A DNA stretch of 64,000 nucleotides, taken from contig CATNEN010000024.1 of the NCBI GenBank assembly GCA_950097015.1, positions 3,167,501-3,231,500 on the forward strand, written 5' to 3'. Source of the stretch: Macrostomum hystrix (Eukaryota > Platyhelminthes > Macrostomidae). Positions 45,588-58,113 of this stretch are shown here, piece after piece. A program made the translations under genes and the position numbers. The notes beneath the pieces were generated by a model, which searched no databases, was not told the origin of the DNA, and worked only from the letters and a program-made list of their open reading frames with translations. The first letter of the stretch is position 1; each line of letters begins with the position of its first letter.

Positions 45588-46290
45588 TTTGTTAGGTGTT
45601 TTATGGAGACAGCACGGATTAGGTGTTTTATGGAGACAGCATGGATTAGGTGTTTTGGGGAGACAGCACGGATTAGGTGTTTTGGGGAGACAGCACGGAT
45701 TAGGGGTTTTGGGGAGACAGCACGGATTAGGTGTTTTGGGGAGACAGCACGGATTAGGGGTTTTGGGGAGACAGCATGGATTAGGGGTTTTGTGGAGACA
45801 GCATGGATTAGGGGTTTTGTGGAGACAGCATGGATTAGGGGTTTTGTGGAGACAGCATGGATTAGGGGTTTTGTGGAGACAGCATGGATTAGGGGTTTTG
45901 GGGAGACAGCATGGATTAGGTGTTTTGGGGAGACAGCATGGATTAGGTGTTTTATGGAGACAGCATGGATTAGGTGTTTTATGGAGACAGCACGGATTAG
46001 GTGTTTTATGGAGACAGCATGGATTAGGTGTTTTATGGAGACAGCACGGATTAGGTGTTTTGGGGAGACAGCACGGATTAGGGGTTTTGGGGAGACAGCA
46101 TGGATTAGGTGTTTTGGGGAGACAGCACGGATTAGGGGTTTTGTGGAGACAGCATGGATTAGGGGTTTTGGGGAGACAGCATGGATTAGGGGTTTTGTGG
46201 AGACAGCATGGATTAGGGATTTTGTGGTTAACAGCATGGATTAGGGATTTTGTGGTTAACAGCACGGATTAGGGGTTTTGGGAGCGGCAC
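45588..46290. repeat. 27-bp minisatellite, about 25 copies, related to 23826-24228
   Basis: Unit gattaggtgttttggggaga + cagcacg with gtgtttta, ggtttt and cat/cac variants in blocks. The right flank (ttttgggagcggcactta, ttcctcaac, gtca) matches that of the 24-kb array. Confidence 0.93.
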
Positions 46291-46880
46291 TTATCAGCGA
46301 GGTATTCCTCAACGTCATGAGACAGCTAGTTTATAGAGCCGACGGCGACCACCAATTCGAGCGCCGGCGGGAGCACATAGTGGCAATACTCATCACCCAG
46401 CAGCGGCATCAGCGAAAGCAAGCACAGCGCATCCACCGACAGTTCACCCAGCAGCAACATCATACCCAATGAAAGTTGGCGCACCCACTCGGCCATGTTC
46501 ATGTATGACATCGGCTGAACTTCATCCACTAGTTCATCATCCGCCATCTCAACTGTGGGCCCCACCAACGCCGACATATCCGAGTGCTGCACATGCTCCT
46601 TCGCATCAATATAGCCAACCCATGTTGCCCCCAGTGCCAAAGCCGCAAGTCTAATCTGGACTACCTCGTATCTACCTAGCATTCGATATGAAGAGCTCGT
46701 GCAGTTTCTGAGGGCACGACACGGTGGAGCAAAAAAGCACAGAATCGATCCGGCTAGAGCTTCGCAGTCGCTGCCGTGGGAAAGAAGAAAATTTTGAGCA
46801 GCTTCTCACTGCCCTTCAACGCCTGGCCATGAAGGCATTCCCAGATCCAGGAGCCCACAAATTTCAGCAGCAGGAAGTAC
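46291..46880. other. 5' region of the retroelement, no LTR identified
   Basis: Weak gag-like coding texture (ggcacgacacggtggagc..., ctggccatgaaggcattccc) but frames are broken; no clear LTR or primer-binding site seen. Confidence 0.35.
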
Positions 46881-46889
46881 TGGACCAGT

Positions 46890-49520
46890 TTGTTTGATCA
46901 GCGGCAGCAGCCACACCAACATCAGCATGCGCCGTTGAAGAGCCAAGGTAGTCCAAAACCTGCCTGGGGACTGCCAGCTAGTCAACAGCCCCTACCACAT
47001 CCGAGAACTCAATCAATGCTGCAAGCGCCTCAGCGACCAGCTCCAGTCTGCTTTAGCTTCAATCAACCAGGTTACATGGGCAGAAACTGCCCAAATGCCA
47101 TTGGGGAGGGGGCTGGTCCGCAGGGCCAGTGCCGGCCCTCTCAGCATTCAGTAAGCTGGGTCCGACCTCATGCCCAAGCTGCCAAATAAGTCAAGTATGT
47201 TTTGCTGCGATGCGCATTTGCAGGCGACGCCATCCCTGTTTGATAGACACGGGTGCTGAAGTCTCGAGAGAGAACATGGTGCGACCAGTAAGGCAGCAGC
47301 TAAGGCCCAGCAAAACCAATATCTATGGCGGGAGTGGCAATCAGTCAAGCGTGCTGGGCGAGATTACATTGCAATTCTCTCTTAAAGCAGTGAAGTTCTG
47401 GCACACCTTTCTACTTGTAGCTGATCTGAATGCGCCTGTCATCATTGGGTGCGATTTAGTGGACATTCATGACTGCTCAATCCACCTACAATCGGGCTGT
47501 CTCGTTTTCAACAAGCAATGAGCAACAGCACCCTTGCGGAAATCCAAGCAAGCAGCTCGATCCTGCAAACTAGTTGCCACAGTGGCAGTCCAAATTCACC
47601 CTGGTGACAGTTGGACCGTCCCTGTGCGTCTAATTCAGTCGTATTCATGGACCGACTCCGAAGCGCCAGGCATAATCTGTGGCAAGAAGTCGTTTAAAGT
47701 TCTAGTTGCACGCTGCGCGGCCAAGCTAACTGACAGCTGCATGGGCGTTGCTGTCATCAACCCAGGAGAAGCACCTGTGGCCATAAACGTAGGCGACACC
47801 ATCGGTTGTTTCACACCACTCAGCAGCCAGCCTCGATCTGCCGATTCAAATTACGACGGAGACAACAGCCAGAGCCAACGAGAACGCAACCTGGCTGCAG
47901 AAAGTGCGAATTGCAGACGAAATTCCAGTAGACCAAAAGCAGCAAGTTTAGGGATCTGCTCATGGAATTTAGCGACGTATTTGCAACGCCCGACAACCCA
48001 GGCTGCACACGCCTTCTGACGCCGGGTTTGCGGCGAGCAGCCCCGGCAGTCATAGTCCAACAGAAACATCTTGTCGACGAAATGCTCAGCAAAGGCGTCA
48101 TTCGACCCTCATCATCACATTGGGCGTCACCAGTCGTCCTGGTCCAAAAGCGAGATGGTTCGGCACGGTTTTGTCTTGACTACCGGCTGCTGAACTCAGT
48201 GTCCAAGCCGGACGCCTTCCCGCTGCCCCGAATCGACAGCACGATCGACGCACTGGAAGGCAACAGTATACTTTCGGCACTGGACCTGGAAAGCGTGTAC
48301 TGGCAAGTACTGATGAGTGAAGAGGACAAGGAAAAGACGGCGTTTATTCGCCATGAAGGCCTCTATGAATTTTATGGAATGCCGTTCGGCCTCTGAAACG
48401 TACCGGCCACATTCCAGTCGCTGATGCAGCTCATCCTCCGAGGCCTGACGTGGCAAGCATGTTTGGTCTTCATCGACGATGGGACGGACAATTGCGGAGC
48501 ACAACAAACACCTCAGAAGCGTGCTGGAGCGCTTGTGTGAGGCCAATCTGCGTCTCAAGCCGTTGAAATGTCGATTTGCTAACACTAGCATCATCGTGTT
48601 GGGCCACCGTGTCTCAAAGTCTGGCATCTCGGTCGACGACTCCAAGACAGCGGCCGTGCGAAATTCGCCGAGGCCGCGTTCGCCGAAGGATGTGAAAAGC
48701 TTCTTAGGCAACACATCGTACTGCAGACGTTTTGTCCAGAATTACGCCAGGATCGCAGAGCCTCTGAGGCGATTCACCCTGACGAGAACCATCGAGTGGA
48801 AGCCAGCAGCTAAATCAGCGTTTAACAAGCTAAAGAAGGCGCTCACGTCTGGCATTTCCGGACACCTACCCGACCAGTTCCGCCTACAACCTAGACACGG
48901 ACGCAAGTGACTGCGCTATCGGCACTGTCCTAAGCTGGCCAGGAACGTGTGGTGGCCTATGTGAGCCGCACATTTTCCACGGCAGAACGGAATCGTTCTG
49001 TGACCAAGCGCGAATTACTTGCAGCGGTGGAATTCACCGAGAAATTTCGGAGCTACGTGCTACCTAGGCCATTTACGAGCTACGATCCGAGTCGCTCATC
49101 AAGCACTGACCTACTGACATTCAAGGAGCCGGAAGCTCAACTGGCAAGGTGGCTACAGATTCTGGATAAGTTCAACTTCCCAGTTGTGTTTCGACCTGGA
49201 CGTTATCACGACCACATGTCGATTCGCAGCCGACACCCGATATCGAGGGCGATCAGCGCCTACAAGACGGGAGACGGTCAGGCACACATAAAGAATGGCG
49301 CACCGAAGGCAGCGATATTACAATCTGAAGGCTGCGCGGCGCCGATTTCGTGTCGGCGACCTTGTCTGGGTGTTCGTGCCGCCATCAGCTCTGTCGCGGA
49401 CAACTGAAAACACCAGGCGCCGTGGACCAGGCCGTTCCAGGTCCTGCGACGGACTTCGCCTGTAGATTACCTGGTGCTGCCAGTGGAGTACAAGGATGGT
49501 GACGGCGGCCATATATAAAA
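46890..49520 (+). pseudogene. Degenerate Ty3/gypsy-type retrotransposon gag-pol
   Basis: In order: a decayed CCHC zinc knuckle (about 47040-47085, with two ligands replaced); an aspartic protease with LIDTGAEV (about 47240); reverse transcriptase (48060-48480) with RPSSSHWASPVVLVQKRDG, LDYRLLN and a VFIDD active-site box; then LRLKPLKC, an RNase H start (LDTDASDCAIG near 48890) and the connection segment. A stop codon falls near 48396 just after the FYGMPFGL box, and frameshifts lie near 48478 and 48900. The integrase catalytic core is missing; only a C-terminal GDLVWVF-type remnant remains near 49345. No terminal repeats were found. It is dead as an autonomous element. Confidence 0.85.
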
Positions 49521-50248
49521 TCATTTCATTTTTTATGGCGCCAAATATAGTTTTTTTGTATGCCTTCCAAATATAGTTTTATGTTCTAGTTTTAACTGAT
49601 TGCAGTGGTTTTATTTTTCTAGAAACTTGATTAGATGTTCTAGCTAAAACTCTTTTTTGCATCAAATACTCACTCAAAAATACTCACCTTTTGCATCAAA
49701 TACTCACATGTCTTAGACTCATTTTGTTGTTAAACACTTGCGGTCAGTTGCTGGATTAATGAGGGCCTTGCCCAGTAGCTACTGTTGCGTTGCTAACTTG
49801 TATAACTAAACTATCTTGTGTGATCGTTTAGTCCTTTCAAAACAACTTGTCACTTCGTATTATTGAAAGCATTTCGCACCTGTGTTACTATTCATTTGAA
49901 GTGTTGTTTTGTTGAGCCGACATTTCCTGTGTGATTTTAGTTGCTCATTTTTACTTCTTATCTACTGCTCTTACTACTAATAAGACTGCAATGAGGACAT
50001 TGTTCTAAATTCGCTTGGTTGTTAAATAGTTTACTATAATTATTTAAATCATTACTTCAAATTCTAATAGTCTAATTGTAGCTCAATTTTAGCATTTCGA
50101 CACTCTCACTCGTATCTTTCTCGTTCTGAATGCTTTGTTAAAAATGCAAAAATTAAGCGCTATTTTAAATAAGCTTTCTACTTCTCTTGTCAACCAATTA
50201 CACATATTTATTCGCAAAACCTGTTTCATTTCGTTTCAAAAAATAAAC
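49521..50248. other. AT-rich DNA after the retroelement
   Basis: A short duplication (ttttgcatcaaatactcac at about 49656 and 49690) is the only structure noted. Confidence 0.4.
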
Positions 50249-50285
50249 CTGAAGATGCACCTAGGAGTGCGAAACGCGTCGTACA
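50249..50285 (+). ncRNA. Hammerhead-ribozyme-like motif of the Penelope-element type
   Basis: It reads CTGAAGA (conserved CUGANGA box), a 4-bp stem GCAC/GTGC with a 6-nt loop, GAAA, then a minimal helix III (C-gc-G) and GTC, the usual cleavage triplet. This order matches the minimal hammerheads of Penelope-like retroelements. One unpaired T sits before stem II and helix I is only about 2 bp, so it is probably degenerate. No reverse transcriptase of that group is nearby. Confidence 0.45.
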
Positions 50286-50377
50286 ACTAATTTAATGTTG
50301 GTTTTCGCTTTCATCTTTATCTTACTTGCCAAGCGAGCAACTTTACCAGACTCCTTTTGTTGATTTTCCGTTTTTGG

Positions 50378-51001
50378 GTGAGATTTCATTGGGGTAAGAT
50401 TTCATTAGGTGAGATTTTATTGGGGTGTGATTTTATTAGGTGAGATATCATAGGGGTGAGATATCATAGGGGTGAGATATCATAGGGGTGAGATTTTATT
50501 GGGGTCAGATTTTTATTTGGGTGAGGTTTTATTGGGGTGAGATTCCATTGTGTGGGATTTCATCTGGGTGAGATTTCATCTGGGTGGGATTTCATTAGGT
50601 GAGGTTTTATTGGGGTCAGATTTTTATTTGGGTGAGGTTTTATTGGGGTGAGATTCCATTGTGTGGGATTTCATCTGGGTGAGATTTCATTAGGTGAGAT
50701 TTAATTGGGGTCAGATTTTTATTTGGGTGAGATTTTATTGGGGTGAGATTTCATTGGGGTGAGATTTCATTGGGGTGAGATTTTATTGGGGTGAGATTTC
50801 ATTGGGGTGAGATTTCATTGGGGTGAGATTTCATTGGGGTGAGATTTCATTGGGTGAGATTTCATTGGGGTGAGATTTCATTGGGGTGAGATTTCATTGG
50901 GGTGAGATTTCATTGGGTAAGATATCGTAGGGGTGAGATTTCATTTGGGTGAGATTTCATTGGGTGAGATTTCATTGGGTGAGATTTCATTAGGGTAAGA
51001 T
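50378..51001. repeat. 15-16-bp minisatellite (ggggtgagatttcatt)
   Basis: About 40 copies. Left-hand units are more variable (tttattggggtcag, catctgggtg), with a ~110-bp block duplicated near 50500-50700; the middle is homogeneous. Confidence 0.95.
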
Positions 51002-51041
51002 TTCATTGGGGTGAATCTCACACAAATCTCACCCCAATGAA
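51002..51041. repeat. Inverted terminal unit of the 50-51 kb minisatellite
   Basis: ttcattggggtga at 51002-51014 is exactly complementary to 51029-51041, so the array ends in one unit turned around, forming a hairpin. Confidence 0.85.
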
Positions 51042-51890
51042 CAAACGAAAAATACGAGTGAATAAAGACTTTACAGTTTTATTTTAACTCGGCAACGTAA
51101 GTCTTTTTATTTTTTCATTGCCAGGAAAGAAAGTTTTTTTATTATATGCTCTGGAAAAAAACACTAGCTTGTGTAGTAATTAAATAGGACGAGAGACATC
51201 GAACCACAAGCTAGTTTAACAATCAATATCAGAATTGACGAAAATTTAACTGACATGAAAAAAGATTACAGATAGATTTACTCAACAGGACAGTTGACAA
51301 AAATTACACTGGATTTTGATTTTTTTTCGTCGTTTTGCTTTTTTATCTTACAAATTCGAAAAAAATTAACATGCAAATTTGAACTTAAAAAAGACATTTT
51401 AAAATAAATCGACACATAACGAAGCATGTTTGTCAATCTAAAAAAAACACAAATTGCATTGAAAGCAACACTCACAGATGTAGCGAATGAAAAGAGATAA
51501 TGAAAAGTCTTATAAATTAATCTTCTCTGTACAAGACAACGAATGGAGAAATTCAAACGAGCTTGATGATCGATCCTTATTAATTTTTAACTTTAAATAC
51601 TTGCTTTAACAATTTGACAATTTTTTCCGTACAGCTTCTACAGGGGGTGTGATTCTCACATTGAAATGCAATTATATTTACCCACCATTTAGAATCTCAT
51701 GCAGTTGTCACTCATACGACTTCAAGCTATTAGAAGTATGCATTGCTGGAGGTGCGCGAGATTAATAAAGCACAATAATACAACTTGGATTGCAACTTAC
51801 AGATAATCAAAAGACAGACATATTAGTGTTTGGTGTTCTCTGTTCTTCACTTCATCAGTCGCTTCACCCGGGTGGCTGTAGAAAGTAAGG
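51042..51890. other. 3' flank of the SIX gene
   Basis: AT-rich; probably contains the SIX-gene 3' UTR. Nothing else recognised. Confidence 0.4.
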
Positions 51891-53683
51891 TCAGTAAACT
51901 TGACCAGCGGAGTGACTAGACTCTGGCGGCTGCAGGCCGGAGTACATGTGCGTGAAGCTCTGGTGGTAGCCAGACGGCGGGCTGTCAGCGCTGACGCAGT
52001 GTGACGTCGGCATGACGTTGCGCTGCTGAAGCTGATGCTGCTGCTGCAGCGGGGGCGGCGGCGGTTGTTGCTGCTGCTGCTGCTGCGGCTGTTGCTGATG
52101 CTTGAAATGCAGCGGACTGTTATAGCTGCATTCGTCAGTCATAAAGCGAGCCGCAGCAAACTGCTGTTGTGCCGCCTCCATCATGTACTCATGATGATGC
52201 TGGGCGTCCAGTTTGGATAGCATCACGTGCCGATTGATGTCCAGGCTGGAATTGTTGCAAAATTAAAGGCATGATTGAACTGTTTGCTATACTACTGGCA
52301 GTACAATGGCATGTGAGCAAGCCGCGCCTGATTTGGCACCAACAGCGGATGGGCCGCCGTGATGGGGCGTGGCGGAGCAACGCCCGGATGAATGGGGCGT
52401 GGCCGATGTTGCAGAGGAATCCCATTTGCTCCACTCGCATCCGTCATTTACCTACATGGCTGATGGACTCGGCCGGTTCCACTCCTTCCCCATTTCCCTG
52501 AATCCCGGATTGAAGAGGAAATCCGAGATCCGCATGCTGCGACTGGAGTCGGGTGACAGAAAACTCCTTCCCCCCATCCAGTCCTCTGCAGTAGCTCACT
52601 TCGCTGCGTTAAAAAGCTTCAGGCAGGAAACGGAAAACAGAATAAGGATGGTTTAAGGCATCTCGCGCGGGATGGAATGGGACATCTCCCCCCGCCGCAC
52701 CCACCTTCTAAACTCGAGTCAGACGCACCGTGCAGCCCTCGCTGACTGCTCTGAAACCTAAAGCTCGCACGATGGATTAAGAATCTAGCTAGGCAACTGG
52801 GAACTGTATGGGACAAGCTATGGAGTTTTAGATAAGTAAGCTGCGTCTGCCTTATACATTTGTAGCCATTAACTAGAAGAATGGCATCTACAGCGTAGGG
52901 AGTTAGCAACACTCACTGGCACTGCTGCATGTGAACTCCCGGACCAGGGATTAACTGATGCTGCTGCTGCTGATGCGTGTGCGGCGTGCGGTCACGCTGG
53001 CGCCTGTTCTTGAACCAGTTGCTGACCTGCGTCATTGTGAGGCCAGTCGAACTGGCCAGCTGTTTCTTCTCCTCGGGTGTCGGATAGCGATTCTGCTTGT
53101 AGCACTCCTTCAGTGCCTGGCGCGACTTCTCCTTGAAGCAGTAGATTGTCTCCTCGCCGTCCCAGATGGTCTTTGGCAAGGGATACTTGCGCCGCAGCCT
53201 GTACTTGTCCACGGCGCCCAGCGGTCGGCCGCGAATCTTCTGCGCCTCGATGTAGTGCGCCTTGTACCACATCTGCTGCAGGTAGGGGTGGCTGGCTGGC
53301 TGGAACTGGTAGCTCTCCAGCACCCTGTACAGCTCAGTGAAGGCATTGTTGTGAAAGGCCACTGCGGCGCGAGCCTTCTGCACCGATTCTGACTTCATGA
53401 CGGACTCGTCGGCGTTTGCCAGCGAGGCGACGAACGACCCCAGCCGGTGCATGTCCCCGCGGTGGATGAGGGCCTCGCATACGCAGGCGGCCTGATCAGG
53501 TGTGAACAGCATCATTGCTCTGCACTCCATGGCAGCCAGTTCTGGGCAGCTCTCGGCCTTGATGGACGCCGCCGATGACGCCTGCATCATCGATGGGTGC
53601 AGCTGCGGCGGCGGCGGCGGCGGCGGCGGCGAGGCCTCGATTTCCATGGCCTCGTGAATGTGATGCGATTCAGCTGACATCAT
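51891..53683 (-). CDS. SIX4/5: SIX4/5-class homeobox transcription factor
   Basis: Two exons (minus strand), 53683-52917 and 52245-51891, joined in phase 2; about 372 aa. An N-terminal Pro run (about 19-26) precedes the SIX domain (about 58-172: [69 protein letters not shown]) and the homeodomain (about 173-232: [22 protein letters not shown]..., recognition helix [13 protein letters not shown]). [11 protein letters not shown] and [16 protein letters not shown] place it with SIX4/5 rather than SIX1/2 or SIX3/6. The tail is His/Gln/Pro-rich. Known role: DNA-binding partner of Eya in sensory-organ, muscle and gonad development. The usually invariant R-F-L-W-S-L stretch is S-F-V-A-S-L here. The ATG at 53683 is doubled (MM). 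Confidence 0.93.
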
Positions 53684-53859
53684 TGCAGGTAGCTAACAAA
53701 CTAAGGCTGTCCGAATTAATCCAACTTCAATAGTCGAGTTTTAACTCACTGACAAAAAAAATTCTAATCTTTTGTAATTCGCAATATGAGAATTCTCGGC
53801 TTTTTTAAACCCCCCCTTCTAAAGAATATTTCCCCTTCCTCGCCACCCGGCCTAGAAAT

Positions 53860-54010
53860 TGAGCGCCCAATGGCGACGGGACCAGCTTCGCATTCGGGCA
53901 GGCGACCCGCGCCCTCCGTTCTGACGGCCGGACCAATCAGCTGCGCCCGGCAGTCACGGGGGGCGGCTCAATGCCTCCCTGCCGAGCAGAGCGGGGGTGG
54001 AGGAAGCGGC
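53860..54010 (-). promoter_or_regulatory. Candidate CpG-rich promoter of the SIX gene
   Basis: A GC-rich island about 180-330 bp before the ATG has two CCAAT-type words (cccaatgg, accaatcag) and a GC box (ggggggcggc). The surroundings are AT-rich. No TATA box. Confidence 0.5.
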
Positions 54011-54365
54011 TTCATCTTGCTGCTCTGATTGCTCTCTGATTGCAGGGTTTCATTGGAGACTCAGAAACTCTTGTCGGGTCACATTTCGCATTAATATAAA
54101 ACTGTCTTCATTTTTAAAGGTGCTAAGATGCCGATTTTCTGTAGAGGCTGTCACTTGTATTGAAAAATAATTTATTCGTAAACTCTGTTGCCATGTGATT
54201 CTGTATCAGGGATGTGACCGGCCCAATCATCAGAAACATTGACTGGGAAGAGATACTGGTCATAACTGATCAATGACAGGGACGAAATCGGTCTCAAAAT
54301 AACCTTAATGAGGCCAGTCTCTATGACTAGAAATATTTTCTAACAAAACAGAAAGTGGTCAGATG

Positions 54366-54975
54366 ACTAGAATGACCAGAAGATCCGTCTCAATGACCAG
54401 AAGATCAGTCTCAATGACCAGAAGATCAGTCAGAACGACCAGAAGATCAGTCTCAATGACCAGAAGATCAGTCTCAATGACCAGAAGATCAGTCTCAATG
54501 ACCAGAAGATCAGTCTCAATGACCAGAAGATCAGTCTCAATGACCAGAAGATCAGTCTCAATGACCAGAAGATCAGTCTCAATGACCAGAAGATCAGTCT
54601 CAATGACCAGAAGATCAGTCTCAATGACCAGAAGATCAGTCTCAATGACCAGAAGATCTGTCTCAATGATCAGAAGATCTGTCTCAATGACCAGAAGATC
54701 TGTCTCAATGACCAGAAGATCTGTCTCAATGACCAGAAGATCTGTCTCAATGACCAGAAGATCAGTCTCAATGACCAGAAGATCAGTCTCAATGACCAGA
54801 AGATCAGTCTCAATGACCAGAAGATCAGTCTCAATGACCAGAAGATCAGTCTCAATGACCAGAAGGTCAGTCTCAATGACCAGAAGGTCAGTCTAAATGA
54901 CCAGAAGGTCAGTCTCAATGACCAGAAGGTCAGTCTAAATGACCAGAAGGTCAGTCTCAATGACCAGAAGGTGTA
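54366..54975. repeat. 21-bp minisatellite, about 29 copies
   Basis: Unit atgaccagaagatcagtctc + a. Variants agatctgt and aggtcagt form separate blocks (54650-54760 and 54860-54970). Confidence 0.96.
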
Positions 54976-54979
54976 TGAT

Positions 54980-55440
54980 ATATTTAACATTGGAATGACC
55001 AGATGACTACTGACTGAATATTTATGATTGTTCCAAAACTTGCTGGAATCAAATATTAGCGCCCAATATTTTTGTACCACAAGCAGGATTTATTTAAGCA
55101 AAAAAATGTGCCAAAAAATCTTCCTCACAAACGGAAATTCAGCAGAAACTGAAATTCGATGCGCCGCCTATATTGAAAAGATTCGCCGAGAAATATTCGG
55201 CCAAAATTTTTAATCTAGCGGCCGTCTTTAACACCTGCGCGTTCGTCTGGCCTTGCTCTAATCTGGATGTGAAATTTTTCGACGGCATGATGCAGAGTCA
55301 GACCCTACACCCCAGAGCCAAAAATCTGTTATTTTCTTGGCAGCGAGTGGGCAGCAAACTGATTGTAATGCGCTGATTACTGAGATGCATATTCGACTGA
55401 TTTGTATTTTTCTGCGACGCATAAAGTAGATCCTTGATTT
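54980..55440. other. Intergenic DNA, nothing recognised
   Basis: Short open frames only, without similarity. Confidence 0.4.
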
Positions 55441-55447
55441 TTTACTC

Positions 55448-56245
55448 ACATCTATAGAATTGGAATTAGCTCGCATCTATAGAATCGCATCTATAGAATT
55501 TGAATTAGCTCGCATCTATAGAATCGCATCTATAGAACTGGAGTTAGCTCGCATCTATAGAATCACATCTATAGAACTGGAATTAGCTCACATCTATAGA
55601 ATCACATCTATAGAACTGGAATTAGCTCACATCTATAGAATAACATCTATAGAACTGGAATTAGGTCACATCTATAGAACTGGAATTAGGTCACATCTAT
55701 AGAACTGGAATTAGGTCACATCTATAGAACTGGAATTAGGTCACATCTATAGAACTGGAATTAGCTCACATCTATAGAATAACATCTATAGAACTGGAAT
55801 TAGGTCACATCTATAGAACTGGAATTAGGTCACATCTATAGAACTGGAATTAGGTCACATCTATAGAACTGGAATTAGGTCACATCTATAGAACTGGAAT
55901 TAGGTCACATCTATAGAACTGGAATTAGCTCGCATCTACGAGCCATAGAATCGCATCTATAGAACTGGAATTAGCTCGCATCTATAGAATCACATCTATA
56001 GAACTGGAATTAGCTCGCATCTATAGAATCACATCTATAGAATTGGAATTAGCTCACATCTATAGAATTGCATCTATAGAACTGGAGTTAGCTCGCTTCT
56101 GTAGAATCACATCTATAGAACTTGAATATGGAACTGCATCTATAGAGCTCGCATCTATAGAATCGCATCTATAGAACTGGAATATGGAACTGCATCTATA
56201 GAGCTCGCATCTATAGAATCGCATCTATAGAATTTGAATTAGATC
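55448..56245. repeat. 22/38-bp minisatellite (acatctatagaactggaatt)
   Basis: A 22-bp unit and a longer form in which catctatagaat is repeated; the middle (55660-55920) is homogenised for the ggtcacatctatag type, and the ends carry gctcgcatctatag. Confidence 0.93.
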
Positions 56246-57493
56246 ACATCTGCTGCCTGTTGCTCCGACATTCTTAATGACCCCCTGTCGTGGGGTTGTT
56301 ACTATCCCCACCACGTTGGAGACAACTAAAATCGATAAATTAGTCAGGTATGCGAGATGCGGAACGAATTATATCGACGGAGGACCTATTCTGCCTAATG
56401 GGGTAACTACAGATTCAATATCGAAGATCATGTTTAGCCCCTCAGGGACGTTACGGAGCGATGTGTTCCTGTGTGCGCCTTTTTTGCTAGATATTTATGC
56501 TTACCCCTTAGATCTAGTCATTGATATTTGTCTCATGGCTACTTGGTTCTAGTATCTCATTGAGCAGATGCCTAAACAGATCTTTTCATTCGATGAGTCG
56601 TAAATATTTCTTATAAAAGAAAAAAACATTTTAATAGCCAGCGGTTCCTTAGCAGCTGGAACAGCCATAGGTTTATCGCTTAGACAATCTCTTGACGAAG
56701 GTAGAATGGTCAAGGATAGGGATACTCTGAGAGGGGAGTGCAAGGAACTGTTCACAGGTGCCTGCTTGCGAGGGCTGCTAATTCACTAATTACAGGTGGG
56801 ATAAGCACAAGATGGAGCTTCCTCACTCTCTGTGTTTCTCACTCTGTCTTACTACTAATGCTTCTAAAAATGGAGACTTGGAAAGCAACACGTGGAAGCG
56901 CATGCCTTCCTCCAACCCTCATGATCTTGGCGAGGTGTTTTCCGTTGGTGTTATTTTCGGATGGGCGAAGAAAAGGTGACAAGTCGGACCATGGCAACCG
57001 CCTTCGAGAATGAAGAATGTTTTTAGCTACGTGGCGGTGGTGGTAAATTATTTCAGACACCAATGAGTGAAAAGGTGCTAATCGAATGGCGGTTTATAAT
57101 ACGGCAAAATGTACTCCGTTTTTTTCTTAGAAAGCGTTGTAAATTTCATTTTAGCAAAAGCTAATTCGACCAGCGTCGCTAACCAACTATTAATAACTCA
57201 AAATCTGTTGCTTCTGTTACTGAAGCACCACGGAGTATTTCAAATGCCCACATTTTTCCTTCTTTCTGTATCTCTAAAAATCTTAAACTAATCTACATAA
57301 AAATCTAGAAAATGGACTAAAATTTTCCGCTCTATCCGATGAAACAACTTCCGGAATCTCAAAACATCGGCATCGTCGAGAAATTCAACGATACTCGTCG
57401 GGGTGTCGGGTGGGTGGCAGAAACCACAAAAATATGAAAACATTTTCTGTTCGCAACATTTTATTGTCGGCGACTATTGTTGACGATTCTGTA
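56246..57493. other. Unrecognised sequence with short open frames
   Basis: A 91-codon frame (56277-56552) and a few others are open but lack recognisable motifs; could be mobile-element debris. No clear function. Confidence 0.3.

Positions 57494-58113
<620 letters not shown>

Noticed and set aside
46326..46682. Minus-strand 118-codon frame with hydrophobic stretches
   Set aside because: It lies opposite the retroelement 5' part; no motif, and no sense-strand splice support.
52958..53392. Plus-strand 144-codon frame
   Set aside because: Antisense shadow of the SIX homeobox exon.
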